A program made the position numbers and the translations under genes. Source: Istiophorus platypterus (lineage: Eukaryota; Chordata; Actinopteri; Istiophoriformes; Istiophoridae). Taken from it: a stretch of 64,000 nt of DNA. The notes beneath the pieces were generated by a model. The model was not told the DNA's origin. It made no database searches and saw only the letters and a list, made by a program, of their open reading frames with translations. Where the stretch lies: NCBI GenBank assembly GCA_016859345.1, contig CM029119.1, forward strand, positions 5,958,109-6,022,108, read 5' to 3'. Each line of letters begins with the position of its first letter. Within the stretch, counting starts at the first letter, position 1. Below are positions 1 through 12,400 of the stretch, one piece after another.

Positions 1-1734
1 ATAGTTTTACATCCAGCAGAGGCATTATCAATCCGTAAGTATTAACAACTTTAGAAGTTTTTCTCACTCTCATATGTTATAGGAGCCAATGTAATCATTT
101 TCAGGGGTGATTTCCATGTTTTTTTTAATCACATATGGGGAAAAGGAGACCTGTTGGAAAGTAGCCGACCCACTAACATGGAAACTTTGTGTCCTAAAGC
201 ATCGTTCTGGAGTCATAACCACAATAGTTTCTAAACTGAACAAGGCAAGGCACAGTGTGTCAAAAGCCCTCTCCTCATCAGCCTCTGTTTATTTCATTTC
301 AGATTTTCTTTTCTACACACATATGTACATAAATCCCCAGTCCTACATCTCTATTCCTCCTTCGCTCCATCCTTCCCTTCTTTCACCAGGGGTGTTTATT
401 TTAGATTTTTTGAGGAAAAACCTGCAGTGAAATGAAAATAAAGGTAGCGTCACACTCATAATATTTGGAGTGGAGAGCAATTTATTTTCCTTTTATTAAA
501 TGCTGATTAATATGCAGTGTTGGGGAGACTAATACTGCGGGTTTTATTTCCCCAGTATCCTGTGCTGCGCCGACTCTGCCTCAGAGGTAGAACCAGCCAC
601 AAATGAGCGAGAGATATAGAGGTCTGGTTTGAATTAAGAGAAAGAAACTCCTTTTCACTGTAGCTCTTTCCCTGTCTCCTCTTCTGTCAGGTTTTTCTTT
701 TTTTTTTTTTCTCTCCTTGAGCTTGTAATTGTCAAGATGAGGTGTATTTTGGGGCTGATGTTAATATGGATGCCGGGAACATCCAGACCCTAATTGCTCT
801 TGTTAAATTTACACCTGGATTCGGATGTGTGTGTGTGGATTTCGTTCAATTAACAGTGAGCATGTATCATTGTGGCAGATGAGGAAGTTAAGCCAGACAG
901 TAACAATGCTGCCTCAGCAGCACTACCAGGATCTCAAACCACATTCTAGGGTATGGAACAGCCGCAATATGTTTTTTTTTTTTTTTGTTTTTTTTTTCCT
1001 TGCCTATATCAAGATCTGTAAGAGAGAAAACTGCATTCGGTCCGAATTTGCGCTCACTTCTCCCTGCTTTAAGAGTAAAATCGGCAGAATAGCAAACTTG
1101 GACACAAATGACCATTTTTAATTTTTCTTTCCAGGGCACTTCACATGATTAACTATTTCGAGGAGCCAGCTGGCAGCAGATATGGTTATTTATCATCTAA
1201 AACTCATGTATCATAAAGAGTAAAACCAGACTCTCAGGTTAGACAAATATATTACTGTGCCAATATATTGGCTTCGTAGTAAAAATATGATATCGGCCTG
1301 TCAGTGTCATCCACTTGTAGTATGACGAAGATCAGGCTATCGTTTTACTGCCGCGGGACTGTTACCTCGGATATACCTGCAAGGAAAGCTGCTCGCCCAT
1401 TTTTATAAGTCTGGTGTTCAATGAAGAGTTTTACTGTCCTATGATCTGACTGTTGTTTCAGATGCTTTTCTGCTCTCATGGGAATGAAACTGAAGTAGGT
1501 GGAAAACGTAAAGAGGTTGAAACCTAGAATAAAAGAGCAGCTCAGCTTCACATCACAAATGGTAGTATTACTATCCCATAAAAGCTGATAGAAATAACTA
1601 CAGGTAATGTGAAAGTGTTTGCTGTTAGCGACAAGTGCACAGATAATTATTACAGACTTTGCAGTTCCCACTTAGCTTTATGGATGGTTTTAACATTTTT
1701 TTACCTCATCGTTTTGGTTTTACAGCCAATAACT
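1..1734. other. non-coding AT-rich DNA, no gene seen
   Basis: No open frame here exceeds about 110 codons and none resembles a protein I know. It holds short poly-T tracts (about 692-711 and 970-999). A strong 5' splice-site-like word (GTAAGTATT) lies at 35-43, but no convincing upstream exon is visible. A stretch at about 1250-1330 resembles a decayed repeat and is listed separately. Confidence 0.6.
1250..1330. repeat. possible remnant of a 'GATATCGGCC'-type teleost repeat
   Basis: Visible words are GCCAATATATTGGC, which is nearly self-complementary, and GATATCGGCCTGTCAGTG. Repeats built from alternating ATATCGG/CCGATAT words are common in fish genomes, from general knowledge. Only this short piece is present and no second copy occurs in the window, so the assignment is weak. 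Confidence 0.25.
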
Positions 1735-2060
1735 TTTCTGTTTTGGTTGAGTCAGGCAGTTGACATCAGCTCTATTTCTGGTCACAGCTGGCAGCTTTTT
1801 TTTGTGAAAAAAAGCTCTTGATAAACCCGATATAATTTACCTGCCCGGGACTAAATAGCACAATGAAACACCTAGCTTGTAGGGGGCATTTAGGAGCAAA
1901 TCTTTTAGGAAGAAAGGGAACAGAGATTTAGAAACGGGGATGTTAGGATATATAGAGATTATTCAACATGGTGGAGAGCAAACCAGAGCTAAAAGTTGTG
2001 TGAATATTGGACTCCCATTCATCCAGTCACAAGAAAAAGAATGACAATCTTGTTTCATAA
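1735..2060 (+). repeat. dispersed repeat family A, copy 1 (degenerate)
   Basis: This shares an ordered series of words with segments at 9085-9440 and 14055-14255. The order is TTGACATCAGCTC, then CAGCTG-GCAGC followed by an AAAAAGCTCT-GATAAACC-like word, then GTGGAGAGC-AAACCAGAGCTAAAAG, then GTGTGAATATTGGACT, then CATTCATCCAG. The parts agree in order and spacing, so this is one interspersed element and not chance similarity. I recognise the consensus as a very common percomorph repeat but do not assert its class: it could be a non-autonomous DNA transposon or a SINE. No coding capacity remains and termini could not be fixed. Confidence 0.7.
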
Positions 2061-5000
2061 CTACCAGAAGTGGAAATAGGTAACTGTTAAAAAGCAGATA
2101 AAAATGTCAGTGTTGTTTATAGGATTTTTCTGCTGCCCCCCCCCAAAAAAAAATAGTATCAGTCATAGATTATAATCATACTTTCATGCTGATACCACAA
2201 ATGAAATTGCATAATCCTCCAAAATCTTCTAACCACTACAGGACTTTAGTGGGATACACACATATGGTTTTAAAGTTTTAAAGTTTTTTTCAAATTGCCA
2301 TATTTGCTTGGGAGATTTCTCATATCTCTCAACATCACACACTATTGAAAATTTGCACACATGCAAAAAAAAGAACAAAACAAAACGAAAAAAAACCCGA
2401 CGCAGAAGTGCAACTAAGCATCCACAAATGACCTTGGTGTTTCTCTGCACATGCACGTTTGTATGCAAGGAACACCTCAGAGATGAGGACCTGGCAGGGG
2501 AACTATGACTCACGTCGGCTGGGTAAGCACCGCAGGTCAGCCCGTCACGTGAAAGGCTGTCCTGGAACAACGCTGTAACCATATAACCCGCTGTTTAAAC
2601 AGGCCTCTGAGAGATGCCCTCTCATTTCCTGCTGGAAAAGCTGATCAATCACAACTCTCATCACCTTGGAGTCACGGAGAAATTGAGATGTGGGTTGACT
2701 GGTTGAGGACAGAGGATGAAAGGTGAGATCGGTAGAGAAATGACCGGATTCTAAGCACTTTTTTTCTTTCATGACGTTTGTGCTTTGTTAGAGAGTCGAT
2801 TGCATGAAACATCAAGATAGATATAGCATGTGTAGCAAAAAAGAGCAAAAGCTGAAGTTTAAAACTGGGAAGGTCCTAGTCCATAATCAAACACTCTGGG
2901 GCATCTTTTCATGCAGATTATGTTTTGATATGTTATTTTCATATATTATATTTTATAGTTAGATAGCATAGATGGAGAACTTTGTCCTGAATTGCAATCT
3001 TCAATGATTGCCTATGGGATTAATTGAACTGGGCAGAAAAAAAAAATCTCACATGGCCAAGTCTGAAACTACTGAACTACATATACTCCCCCTGTAGGCC
3101 AAATACATAGTGTTACAGAGAGATGAAAGCAATGGGAAGGGAAAGAGGAAGAATAAGTAAGAAAGATGGGATTGGAAAAGATTTGACATTGGCTTTAAAA
3201 CGAGAGCACTCATTCCCTCCCTCCCCAATTTGTCTCCGTGAGTGTTTTACAAGAGCTAGATGAATTGCGAGAGGTAACATCCATCTATCAATGCAGAGGT
3301 GGAATGTTCTGCTCTTAGCGGTCCTCCCTTCGCTCCTTCCCCCTGCCCGGCAGTTAAAACAACACATTGTGCCAGCAGGTCTTGATTTCCACTGCTTCAA
3401 CACCATGTCGTTTTTCAAGCGAGTCCTATCAGAAGCATTTAGGCTGAACGCAGAGCAGACCCCGGTAGCCAAGTTGCCCCTGCCTTCTGACTCAGACCAT
3501 ACTCAGCTCCAATTTGTCCAGACATGGGCCAGTGTGTCCGCGTGTGTGTGGGGGTGTATTCTGATATGCTAGATTTGGTTAGATGAGGCACTGCAAAAAC
3601 ACTTTTTGTAGTTTTTTTTTTTTTATGCTGGAATTTCGCACCATACAACAAAATCGATATCCAGCAAAGACAATTTGAAATTCACAAAAAATGCGATTAA
3701 TAAAATAAAGAATAGAATATTTTTCTATGCTGTTGTTTTAACAGTTACACTACAAGATTGTTTCTCTTACCCGTCTTTCAATTTACAAATCCTAAATCTT
3801 ACTTTGAAACATGTACGATCCATCACTTGGTCCAGACTGAAACATCTCACAAAATCTCAGCTGGATCGCTACAGAATTTTGTACAGACATTTGTGGTCCC
3901 CAGAGGATAATTCATAAAGACCTTTGTGGCCCACTGACCTTCCCCCATCGCCACCAGCAGAGTGCCATTTGTAGTTCAGACTGAAAGTTCAAAGTAAATT
4001 GTGTTCCGACTTTTTCCAGTGCTATGATCAATTCAAAAGTTCAATTTGTCTTTTACTTCAGTTTACCTGTGAAGGTTTGCATTATGGCCTTAGAGAGTGG
4101 CCAGAGTGATTATAGACTCTTAGTCTTGTTACCTAATGCTCAGTGATATATGGAACCATCCGCTGTACATTTGCTCTCTCCCAACAATAAATGGTTTAGG
4201 TAAATTAGTTTAACTCTGATACGCTTTGATCTTTATAAAATATTATTTCCGTTCCATCATTTATCGGATAACTTTAATGTAAATCTAGCCAATCAGTCCA
4301 AGCAATGCTAAGACTATCATACAATCTGGCGTAAGGTTTAGGGGTAACTTATAGGACTTGTGCACCATAACACTTGAAGCTGCCATTCTCTTGTTAACTT
4401 GCCACGTCCTGTTGAAAAGAAAAGAAAAAATGCTCTGCAAAAAAAAAGAAAAAACCCAAATCTGTGAAATGGATCCCCATTATAGCTTCATGTATTATAG
4501 TGGACTTTAGTTTTATGAGCTTTTAACAAGTTTCCCAGGGGTTGCAATAATTTCTGTGGTTTATTTTCGGAACATTTACTTCTTTCTTTTCTCTAAACGA
4601 TCGGTATGGGCCTTCAGCTCTCTAGCCTGCCTTTCCTCCGACTCAATCCAGTTTCACACTCCTGCTTTGGGGTACTTTACTGCAGTTGGATGGCGTGTTG
4701 GGGAAGCCAACGTCAATCCTCAAATTTCCACATTTCCAATTCCAACTCACCTCTTACGGTTATTGCGACTTGATTGACATTCAGTATTTAAAGAGTAATA
4801 AGCAAGTGAGGCAAGGGAGAATGGTGACAGAGGGCAACATTTCACAAAACCAAGCTGAGCTCAAAACATGCAACAAGGAAGCTTCTGAGCTGTCGTTTTG
4901 TTTGTCAGTGCATACTTTGTCAGCCACAACATCTTGTATCCAAGTGTCATGTTCTGGAAACAAAAGAGAATTCCTCAATCTCTCTGTCTGGCTGTCATTT

Positions 5001-5869
5001 CACAAAGCCTGAAAGATTACTCGAAATCACATCCATATGTGGGAAAATAAGTGAGAGAAAGAGAGGATGGTGTAGAACATGAATTCCACCCTCAGCTGTG
5101 CCCACAAGAGCTGCTTTCCTTTGACTGTGCAGATAAATCAGCCCAGGGAGGACATCATTGTCCCACATCTTACCATTCTTTCTTCATTCCTATCGCCTCC
5201 CGTCATGCTTTCATCTCATTCTGATATTCCCGACACCCCCCCCCCCAAATTCTGCATGTTAAATTCCCCCAGCTCTCCTCCTCTGTCTGTCCCTCCGTCC
5301 ATCCACATACTGCGTCATGTAGTTATTGTGTGAGTCTGAGCAGTTTGTCTGACAGCCAAAGTGTAACGCTACACCTCTGACCTGGAGGAGTCAGCAGTCT
5401 GTAGTTTTAGTTAGAGAAACATTTTTTAGAGCTGCTGTGCTGAGTTTTTCAAAAGGCAAATGAGCTCCATGGCAAAGCTGAAACCAAAAGGAGAGTCAGG
5501 TCAACATATACATATATCTGCTTATGATACTTCATATATTTTGGTACCTGATTTTGTTCTAGTTTTAGTCCTAATTCTTTGATGAGAATGCAACTTATTT
5601 TTGGTCAAAATTTAAACATGAGGTCTAGTCAAACTTTATTTTACTTTGTTGAGTAGAACCTGTGACCCAGAGTCTTTTTTCACTTTGCTACCTGCACACT
5701 CCTTTAGAGCAGGGTGTTCGTTCGGGAGCTGTATTTCTTTTCCACCAAAATACTGTCTGGTATTAGCTTTAGACAAGCACCTAAACTAGATAACATTAAT
5801 GGAATAGTGCTTTAGATAGAGCCAGCATTAATCTTGCCGTGATTCCAACTGATACCCTATAAACATGAA
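2061..5869. other. non-coding DNA, no gene seen
   Basis: No reading frame here has recognisable protein similarity. Contents include homopolymer tracts (C8 then A9 near 2137-2153, poly-T near 3612-3623, and C10 at 5237-5246) and otherwise unique AT-rich sequence. Confidence 0.6.
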
Positions 5870-6010
5870 AAACACTGTAGACTTAAAAGTAACTTTAACA
5901 TTACACTTACATACTGTGTGGCTCCTGGTAACGACTCATGAAAACGTTCAGCCCCGCACTCCGAGATGACGAGGAATAGACAACCTCAGTTCAAACATAC
6001 GCTACAGACC
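5870..6010 (+). repeat. short dispersed repeat B, copy 1
   Basis: The segment ATGAAAAACACTGTAGA, then TTCAGCCCCGCACTCCGAGA and a TGACGAGGAAT word, aligns with 7458-7580, where the corresponding words are ATGAAAACCCTGTAGA, TTCACCCCTGCACCCCGATA and TGACTAGGAAT. Both copies continue into ACA-rich sequence. The flanks are unrelated, so this is an insertion and not a segmental duplication. The family is unknown to me. Confidence 0.5.
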
Positions 6011-6889
6011 CAACCTGAGAGATGAAAATCAAAGAGGCTGCTTATTAGCACAAGTTAATGTGCTGTAAATTGATGGGTCACCAGTCAGGAACTATAAAGT
6101 GTGATTTTCCAGATGCATTTAGATCATTGAATATGACTGCATTGTGGTTCATTTGACATTTTGCATAATGTCACATTATTATTATTCATTGACCAAAATT
6201 AATATATACAATACATCTTTGTTGTCATCAAAGGCAGCTTCATATTTATTACTGCCAATTTCATCCAGGAAAAAGTAATGAACAAATGTGTTTAGTCATA
6301 GTTTTTGTTGATGGATACACTGCTAAAAATATTGTCACTGTTGCAAGTAAATAAGCTACAAGCGCACATAAATCATTTGGTAGCTGTTTTCTCTTACCTC
6401 TGCTTTTCTTCCTGCTCCATTGTATTTGATCAGTTTGTTACTGATTTGCATAAGTTTAATTTTACTTAGACGCTTGGGCTTTATTAATACATCCCCATGT
6501 CACTGTTGTTGACTGTCAGGGTACCTAGGTCTAAAATTCTGTGTGTTACCTCCCTACAAAATCTTGATGTATTCTTTTAAAAAACTACATAGTTAATTAA
6601 GTTAACCAGATCCATACTTAATACCCCCTTCCAGTCCAGAGCTTCTACTTTGGATGCTTGTGTTCTCCTTAGAGGAAAAAGACTTGGCATTCTGCAAACG
6701 CATCATGCAATACTCTCTCCCTGTGAGTATTTGTGCATGTCAACCAGCCAAAACTTTCTTTTGAAAAAAAGTAAATCAAAATGCTGCTTTGCTCATCTGA
6801 GATACCGATCCTGGAGGCTTTATTAGACTTTGGAAGGACGGGATGGGATGCGCTGATTCTGAATGAAGGTGTGTGTAGGTGTGTGGGTG

Positions 6890-7130
6890 TTCTCAGCACC
6901 GCCCCCTGCAGAGCGCTCTGGCTGAGGTCCGTCGCCTTCCTGTCAATCAGATGTTTCTCATCCTGGCCCAGACAGTGATTCGAGCCAATCAGAGTCCTGA
7001 TTCGTTCTCTCAGAGGAAATAGATTGGTGATAGTTTGGTTGCGGGTATCTACCGGCAGCCAGTGTGGGATGGGGCGAGAGGCTACAATGAACAATTCATT
7101 TCAAGGAACGATTACTCCACAATGGCCAGG
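6890..7130. promoter_or_regulatory. candidate conserved regulatory element with PBX-MEIS motif
   Basis: This block is clearly more GC-rich than its flanks and free of recognisable repeats. CTGTCAATCA at 6940-6949 is the exact reverse complement of the PBX-MEIS/PREP composite site TGATTGACAG. CCAAT-type words follow at 6985-6992 (CCAATCAG) and 7023-7027 (ATTGG). A CTCF-like core, GCCCCCTGC, starts at 6901. Regulatory function is inferred from motif content only, and conservation could not be checked. Confidence 0.35.
6899..6912 (-). promoter_or_regulatory. weak CTCF-like motif
   Basis: Read on the minus strand, the site agrees with the CTCF core consensus (CCASYAGRKGGCRC) at 11 of 14 positions, and the central GCAGGGGGC is intact. 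Sites this good can occur by chance. It points the same way as the candidate at 21747. Confidence 0.25.
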
Positions 7131-7152
7131 TACTCCTAAATCATGTAGCAGT

Positions 7153-7171
7153 AAAAAAAAAAAAAAAAAAA
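7153..7171. repeat. poly-A tract, A19
   Basis: Uninterrupted run of 19 A. No SINE-like body was recognised immediately upstream, so it is listed only as a homopolymer. Confidence 0.95.
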
Positions 7172-7457
7172 TACATGGCCTTAATGACGGACCCCCTTAT
7201 TTTTATGATCTCTCCTATTAAGTACAGTATACTGCATAGTGCACTTACACAGCAGTACCTACAAATGTAGAGATAATGTGAAAATCGCAGTTGTGAGGAA
7301 AAGGCAGGGCGTTTTAAGGATCAGCACAGTTCTTGATAAATGACAAGGCCCATAAGTTGTAAAAAGGGCTATGAGTTTAATGTGGGATGATACACAACCT
7401 TACTGCTGTTAACTGAAGGCTTGTGCCTAAAACTTCATATTTCAGCTATAAAACACA

Positions 7458-7580
7458 ATGTATGATGAATGAAAACCCTGTAGAAAGATTAGAGTTGATC
7501 CTCAGAGTTCACCCCTGCACCCCGATATGACTAGGAATCAACACACTCAAATCACATATACACCACAGCCTTGTAGTGAT
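7458..7580 (+). repeat. short dispersed repeat B, copy 2
   Basis: Homologous to 5870-6010 in the same orientation, about 1.5 kb away. See copy 1 for the matching words. This copy is shorter between its two matching blocks, consistent with a deletion of about 20 bp here or an insertion in the other copy. Confidence 0.5.
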
Positions 7581-9084
7581 GATCCCTTCACAGTCATTTC
7601 GGACTCTGTCACTCCTTCATCAGCTGGCTTTCTTTCTCTCATCGTCACCTCCTTCTTTACTGCACCCTACACTGACTTAATAAATGATTTGAAATCATCT
7701 ATGCTAATATGATGTGCAATATCTGTACACATGTCCCACTTCTCCATGTGTCAAGGCCTCTGTTTCTCTCACTACTACAGTCTTTGCCAAGCTATTCTAA
7801 CAAAAATAACTGTTTTACCATACATTAGGGTGCAGAAAATTCAAACATTCAGCACGGATATACTGAATGGGCAATTACGTATTCAGAGTGCTCCTACATT
7901 AGTTTAGGTTTTTAGGGTTTGGCGTACGTTTATTTTTCCTCTCCTGCGGTGAGGAGCATATGCTAGGGACCAGCTCCCCCAGGCCCATTTGCGTGGTTCT
8001 GTTTCTGTCCCATAAATAAAAGGGGAAATACAGCCCGAAATGGGCCCAGATGTCTGGGTCTTTTTGGTTGTTCATTTTCGTAGCTGTAAAGAAATAAAAT
8101 AGCAAAAAATAACAGGTGATGGAAGGAGAATTCAGATCAGTTCCAGTCCAACAACTGCTTGGTTGTGGCTTTTTTTTTTTTTTTTTTTTTTCTTTGGTTC
8201 TGGACTCAACTGCAAAAGTAAAGCTCTGGTTTGTGGGTCGTCATCTGGAGTGCTCCACAAAACCATGTGGTGGAAGAATGACTGAAATTACCCCCCTCCC
8301 TCCACAAAACCCTGGTGCCAAAGCAGGTGTCTGGGCTCTAGTTTCATGGCTTTTTGGGTCTTTCACACGTCACATTTTCTGGTTGATTGAGCTTGGTTCT
8401 GGATTAAATTCCTGGGCCATGTGCTAGATTAAATTCTGGGACTCAGTCTAGGGTCGCGGTTGCGGGTTAAGCTCTGGGAGGAGATTCTGCCTGGATGTTT
8501 TACTCCAACGTACTTTCAGACCTCAGCTACTCTGTTGGCAATTTTAAACATTAAGCTCAGGATGGTGAGATAAGTGAAAGAGAGTGAGAGGAAAAGAAGA
8601 AGAAGAAAGAATGGAGATATGTCAGCAGTTCTGCAAGAGGAACCTTGAGAGGGCCGCAGAGAGAAAAGTGGAAGACAAATTATGTGATTCAGCAAGAAAG
8701 CAAGAGCTGGATGGATGATGGAGGGGATAGAGAGAGGGAAATGGGGAGAAGGCGTGAGTCAGCAGATAGATGGAGAAAAGTAGTAAGAAAGTGATGAAGA
8801 AGTTAGAGGGGTGAAGATGGTGGAAAAACAAGTCTTACAGATGTCCTGTCTGTGTCAAATGAAGAAGAATATGTGGAAATAGCTGCGGTGGACCAAGGAT
8901 ATACAAACAATTTCTAGCAGGGTATAGTAGTTCTGAGCTGTAACGTCCGGTAAGAATTAGTTATAGTGGCAATCAACATAGCAGATTGGCAGTGTAAAGC
9001 TGTGCTAATCAATAATTTTAAGTTAATGATAGATAAGTTGACAATGATGTAATGTCAAAAGTGTTACTGGTCAACCCACAGATG
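7581..9084. other. non-coding DNA with poly-T and a long purine-rich tract
   Basis: No gene was recognised. A T22 run lies at 8170-8191. From about 8570 to 8800 the plus strand is strongly purine-rich (GA/AAG words such as AGAAGAAGAAAG), which gives marked strand asymmetry. Confidence 0.6.
8170..8191. repeat. poly-T tract, T22
   Basis: Uninterrupted run of 22 T, among the longest homopolymers in the window. Its length makes it a likely site of sequencing or assembly length error. Confidence 0.95.
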
Positions 9085-9440
9085 TTGATCTCTGCAGTTT
9101 CTTCCAGATTTATTGACCATTTTAGCCTCTCTCAGCTGACTGCGATGATTTTTCAGTGCTGCAATTTTGTACGATTTCAGGTCACTTTAACTTTTCTAAT
9201 CACCATCATCTCCAGATTCACCAGGCAGCTGTTTACAGATAAAAAGCTCTAATTAACCCTCTGGAGCTCTGAAGGCAGCGTACAAACAACAGACGGAGTG
9301 ATTATCTGGCGAACAGAGTGCAGGATATAGCAACTAAAGAGCCAGATATTTCTCTCAGATATAGAAAGAGCAAAAAGGGGAGTGAATATTGGACTTCGTC
9401 AAGTTGCCAGAAACACAGCTCCGAATGCAATGTTGCTTAG
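9085..9440 (+). repeat. dispersed repeat family A, copy 2 (degenerate)
   Basis: Recognisable blocks in order: CACCAGGCAGCTGTTTACAG, then ATAAAAAGCTCTAATTAACC, then AACTAAAGAGCCAGATATTT with CTCTCAGATAT, then GGAGTGAATATTGGACTT, then GTTGCCAGAAACACAGCTCC and AATGCAATGTTGCT. These match copy 1 (1735-2060), copy 3 (14055-14255) and the rearranged copy (19072-19330). This is the most complete copy in the window and a useful guide to the element's internal order. No coding capacity is visible. Confidence 0.75.
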
Positions 9441-12400
9441 TGTCAACTGGATGTTGAGTTGAAGAAATTACACTACATTACACTACAAAATCAAAGCAAA
9501 AAAAATATCTTAATTTAATTTTTTTGCTGACTCTGGAATGAAATCTTTGCTGGTTCAGACGATCATGGAAAGCTGTTTACACTGTGATTTCTTTGGAAAA
9601 TTGTCGATACTAAATGACACCTGAATTATGGCCCCCCTCCCGCTTCCCCATCTCACTCAAACTCAACAGCATCCCCGTCAAAAGGTTCATCCTGTGAGGC
9701 CTCCTGTGTCAGCAGGCAGGCTCATACTAAGGGGAATTGCACGGGGGAAAACCATCAAGAGGAATGTGCTGATAACTTGTTAGAGCAGCACAAGAGTTTT
9801 CTGTTACAATGTGCTGATTGGGTTTTTCTATACACCATTTAAAACTGAAGTGCAAGTGTAGAATATTGGAAAAGCGTGCAGTGCAATGTCTTCTGTGGCT
9901 ACTGATGGAAAAGGTTAACAGGAAAGAGGCGAGAGTGTGAGTGATGGTCTGGAAATGTAGCTGGTAGACCCCTGACAGTGCTGACCAGAACATGTGTGGG
10001 TTACTAATGTAACTGTCAGTCAGTCGACAGTCCTCGCCCTCATCTCGTATAGTCCTTATGGCTGCCAAATGACACAGCTTGCCGAGACACCCGATGGAGG
10101 GACAGTGATCCAGAACAAACACAGTATCGCCGCCTCGATGACCATCTCCTCTGAAACTGTTCCAGAAACCACCATTTTGTCCTTTCTCATCTTACCATTC
10201 AGCTTATGATTTTATTTTTTAAAAAACTGAATAGTTTTTAAATGTTGGCATGCATTAAGCATTCAGACTTTTCCATAGCTACACTTTCCCTCTTTGCTGA
10301 CTTCTGTCTTCAGTATTTTTTAATTTGAATATCATTGCAAACAAAACTTTTTTTTTTTTCCACAATGCACCTTTTTTCAACTTTTGACACTGTCTCTCAT
10401 ACATATTTCATAATTATATTCTCACAGAATGCCCATTAAATCCTGTTTTTAGGTAGATGACTGAAGTTATTTGTTATATACACTCATCTGGGCACGCTTT
10501 CTTCTGTTTTGAGAGAAGCTGTTTGACGCTCAAAGAATTTTAGTTTTGCTTCTAGTGGTGACTTGAAACACGCTAAGCAGACTATCAAGTCTTGTTTTAT
10601 CCGTTACAACAGACTCTGGACCACCTACAGAGGGCCTGAGGTGCAACAGTGTCACATCTCTGAGGTTGACAACATCATATGGTGTTTCACTTACTGTGGG
10701 ATCACCATATGGACTTCAGGGAAGCTTTGGATGTCAGAAGATGAAATGAAATGATGTGAATTTATTGCCTGACACAGAACAGAAACGGATATTGAGCAAA
10801 GTTTTGTCTTACTTTGTTTTTGGAATTAGTTCTGCTGAAAATAAAAAATGAAAATACTTTTCTGTTGTGTGTTACCTAGTTTAAAATGAATTTCTGAAAA
10901 GTTCTCAATATGAAGGGTCCAAATCCTTCGATCGGCTTGTGCATACAGCAGGGATTTAGGCAAACAAGTGGTTCTGCAGTATACATTGATTTCATAAAGG
11001 CCAACTGTCACTTCAAGAAAGTGCACAATAAAAACAATCTCTCTGAGCATGTACAGAAATGCTCCTATTCAGTCCATCATAGAGTAGCTCTAGCTTTCCA
11101 AGCCCCAACCACCTGCTGCCAGAGACAAGCCAGATGATGGCTCCTTAATTAAAATGTCTCTGTTTACTGCTCATGGATTTGTCTGGGTCAGAACAGGCAG
11201 CACGATGAAATCTGTGTGTTCGTGTATGAGCCGGAATGAATGACCAAGAGCATGTGTGGTCTGGTTCGAAGAAAATTTAATACCATCGGCATGACTTTGT
11301 AATTGCATTGAGGAAAAGTACATAAAATCAAGATGAAATGCAGATGAGTTGCATCCAGAGATGGTCAGAAACACACATGTTTGCATCGACTGTAAAAGTA
11401 TGCTTTGTCACTTCAGGCCACGTTTACTAGCAGTGTAAGGGAAAATGCAGATGTAATTAATTAATTAATTAGTTTTGCATCCCTTTATAGTTGCTGATTG
11501 ACTTTCCAAGAAGAAATCTTAACAGTTACTTCGGGGAAGAGCTCTGGCCCCATGACCCTTTGGATCCTTGCCCACTAAGCACATCCTGAGATCCCTCTGT
11601 CGATACCACGCCAGATGAAATTTAGACACGCTGCGAACACAAAGTCAGTGGAAAGACTTTGAATTCAAGAAAAGACATTAGTTGTAAGAGGTTTAGACAG
11701 AGCCAAAAATATGTTTGCTTTATTTGTATCTAGCATGAAAATTCGGATATTTCAAATGCAGTTGACTAACTCATATGACAGACTGACAAAGACCTCTGCT
11801 GACCTCTACCTCTAGCAGCTATTTCTCTTCTTCCCCTGTTGACATAACGAAAATCACTGTTGCAAATGTTGGTTTCTTTCAACCAGGACCTTGGTCACTT
11901 CCCAGCCTCCACAGAGTAGTTCTTTTTAACATGATGGCAAAGGTCCCCTGGCCTTAAAAAGGTGTTATTTTGACGAAAACCATGATGTTTCCCTAGAAAT
12001 TACAGTGGTATCAGATCAGAAAACATCTCTCATTTTGCTAAGATGCTTCATGATGTTCCAGTACAGGTATCAGTGACATTAATGTAATTTAATTAACACT
12101 TATTAAATGGATTATTTGCAAATGCAGAAGAGAACATGTACAGGGTTCATCTATGGTGTTGAGGCTCTGGTATTGTCACTCACCACAAGAATACACCAAA
12201 CTCAGAATGGGGATTCACAATAATAGCTTCAGCAACAAAACCACATTAGATACAGAGCACGATGCCAACCTATGTGTGAAATCTACTTCACAATGACTTG
12301 TCTGCATGAGCTACTGTAGCTTTGCAACACATCATTAAAATATAGAAGAATAAGAAGGAAGGAGAGGATGTGATTAAAAAAAAAAAAATCAACAATTTGA

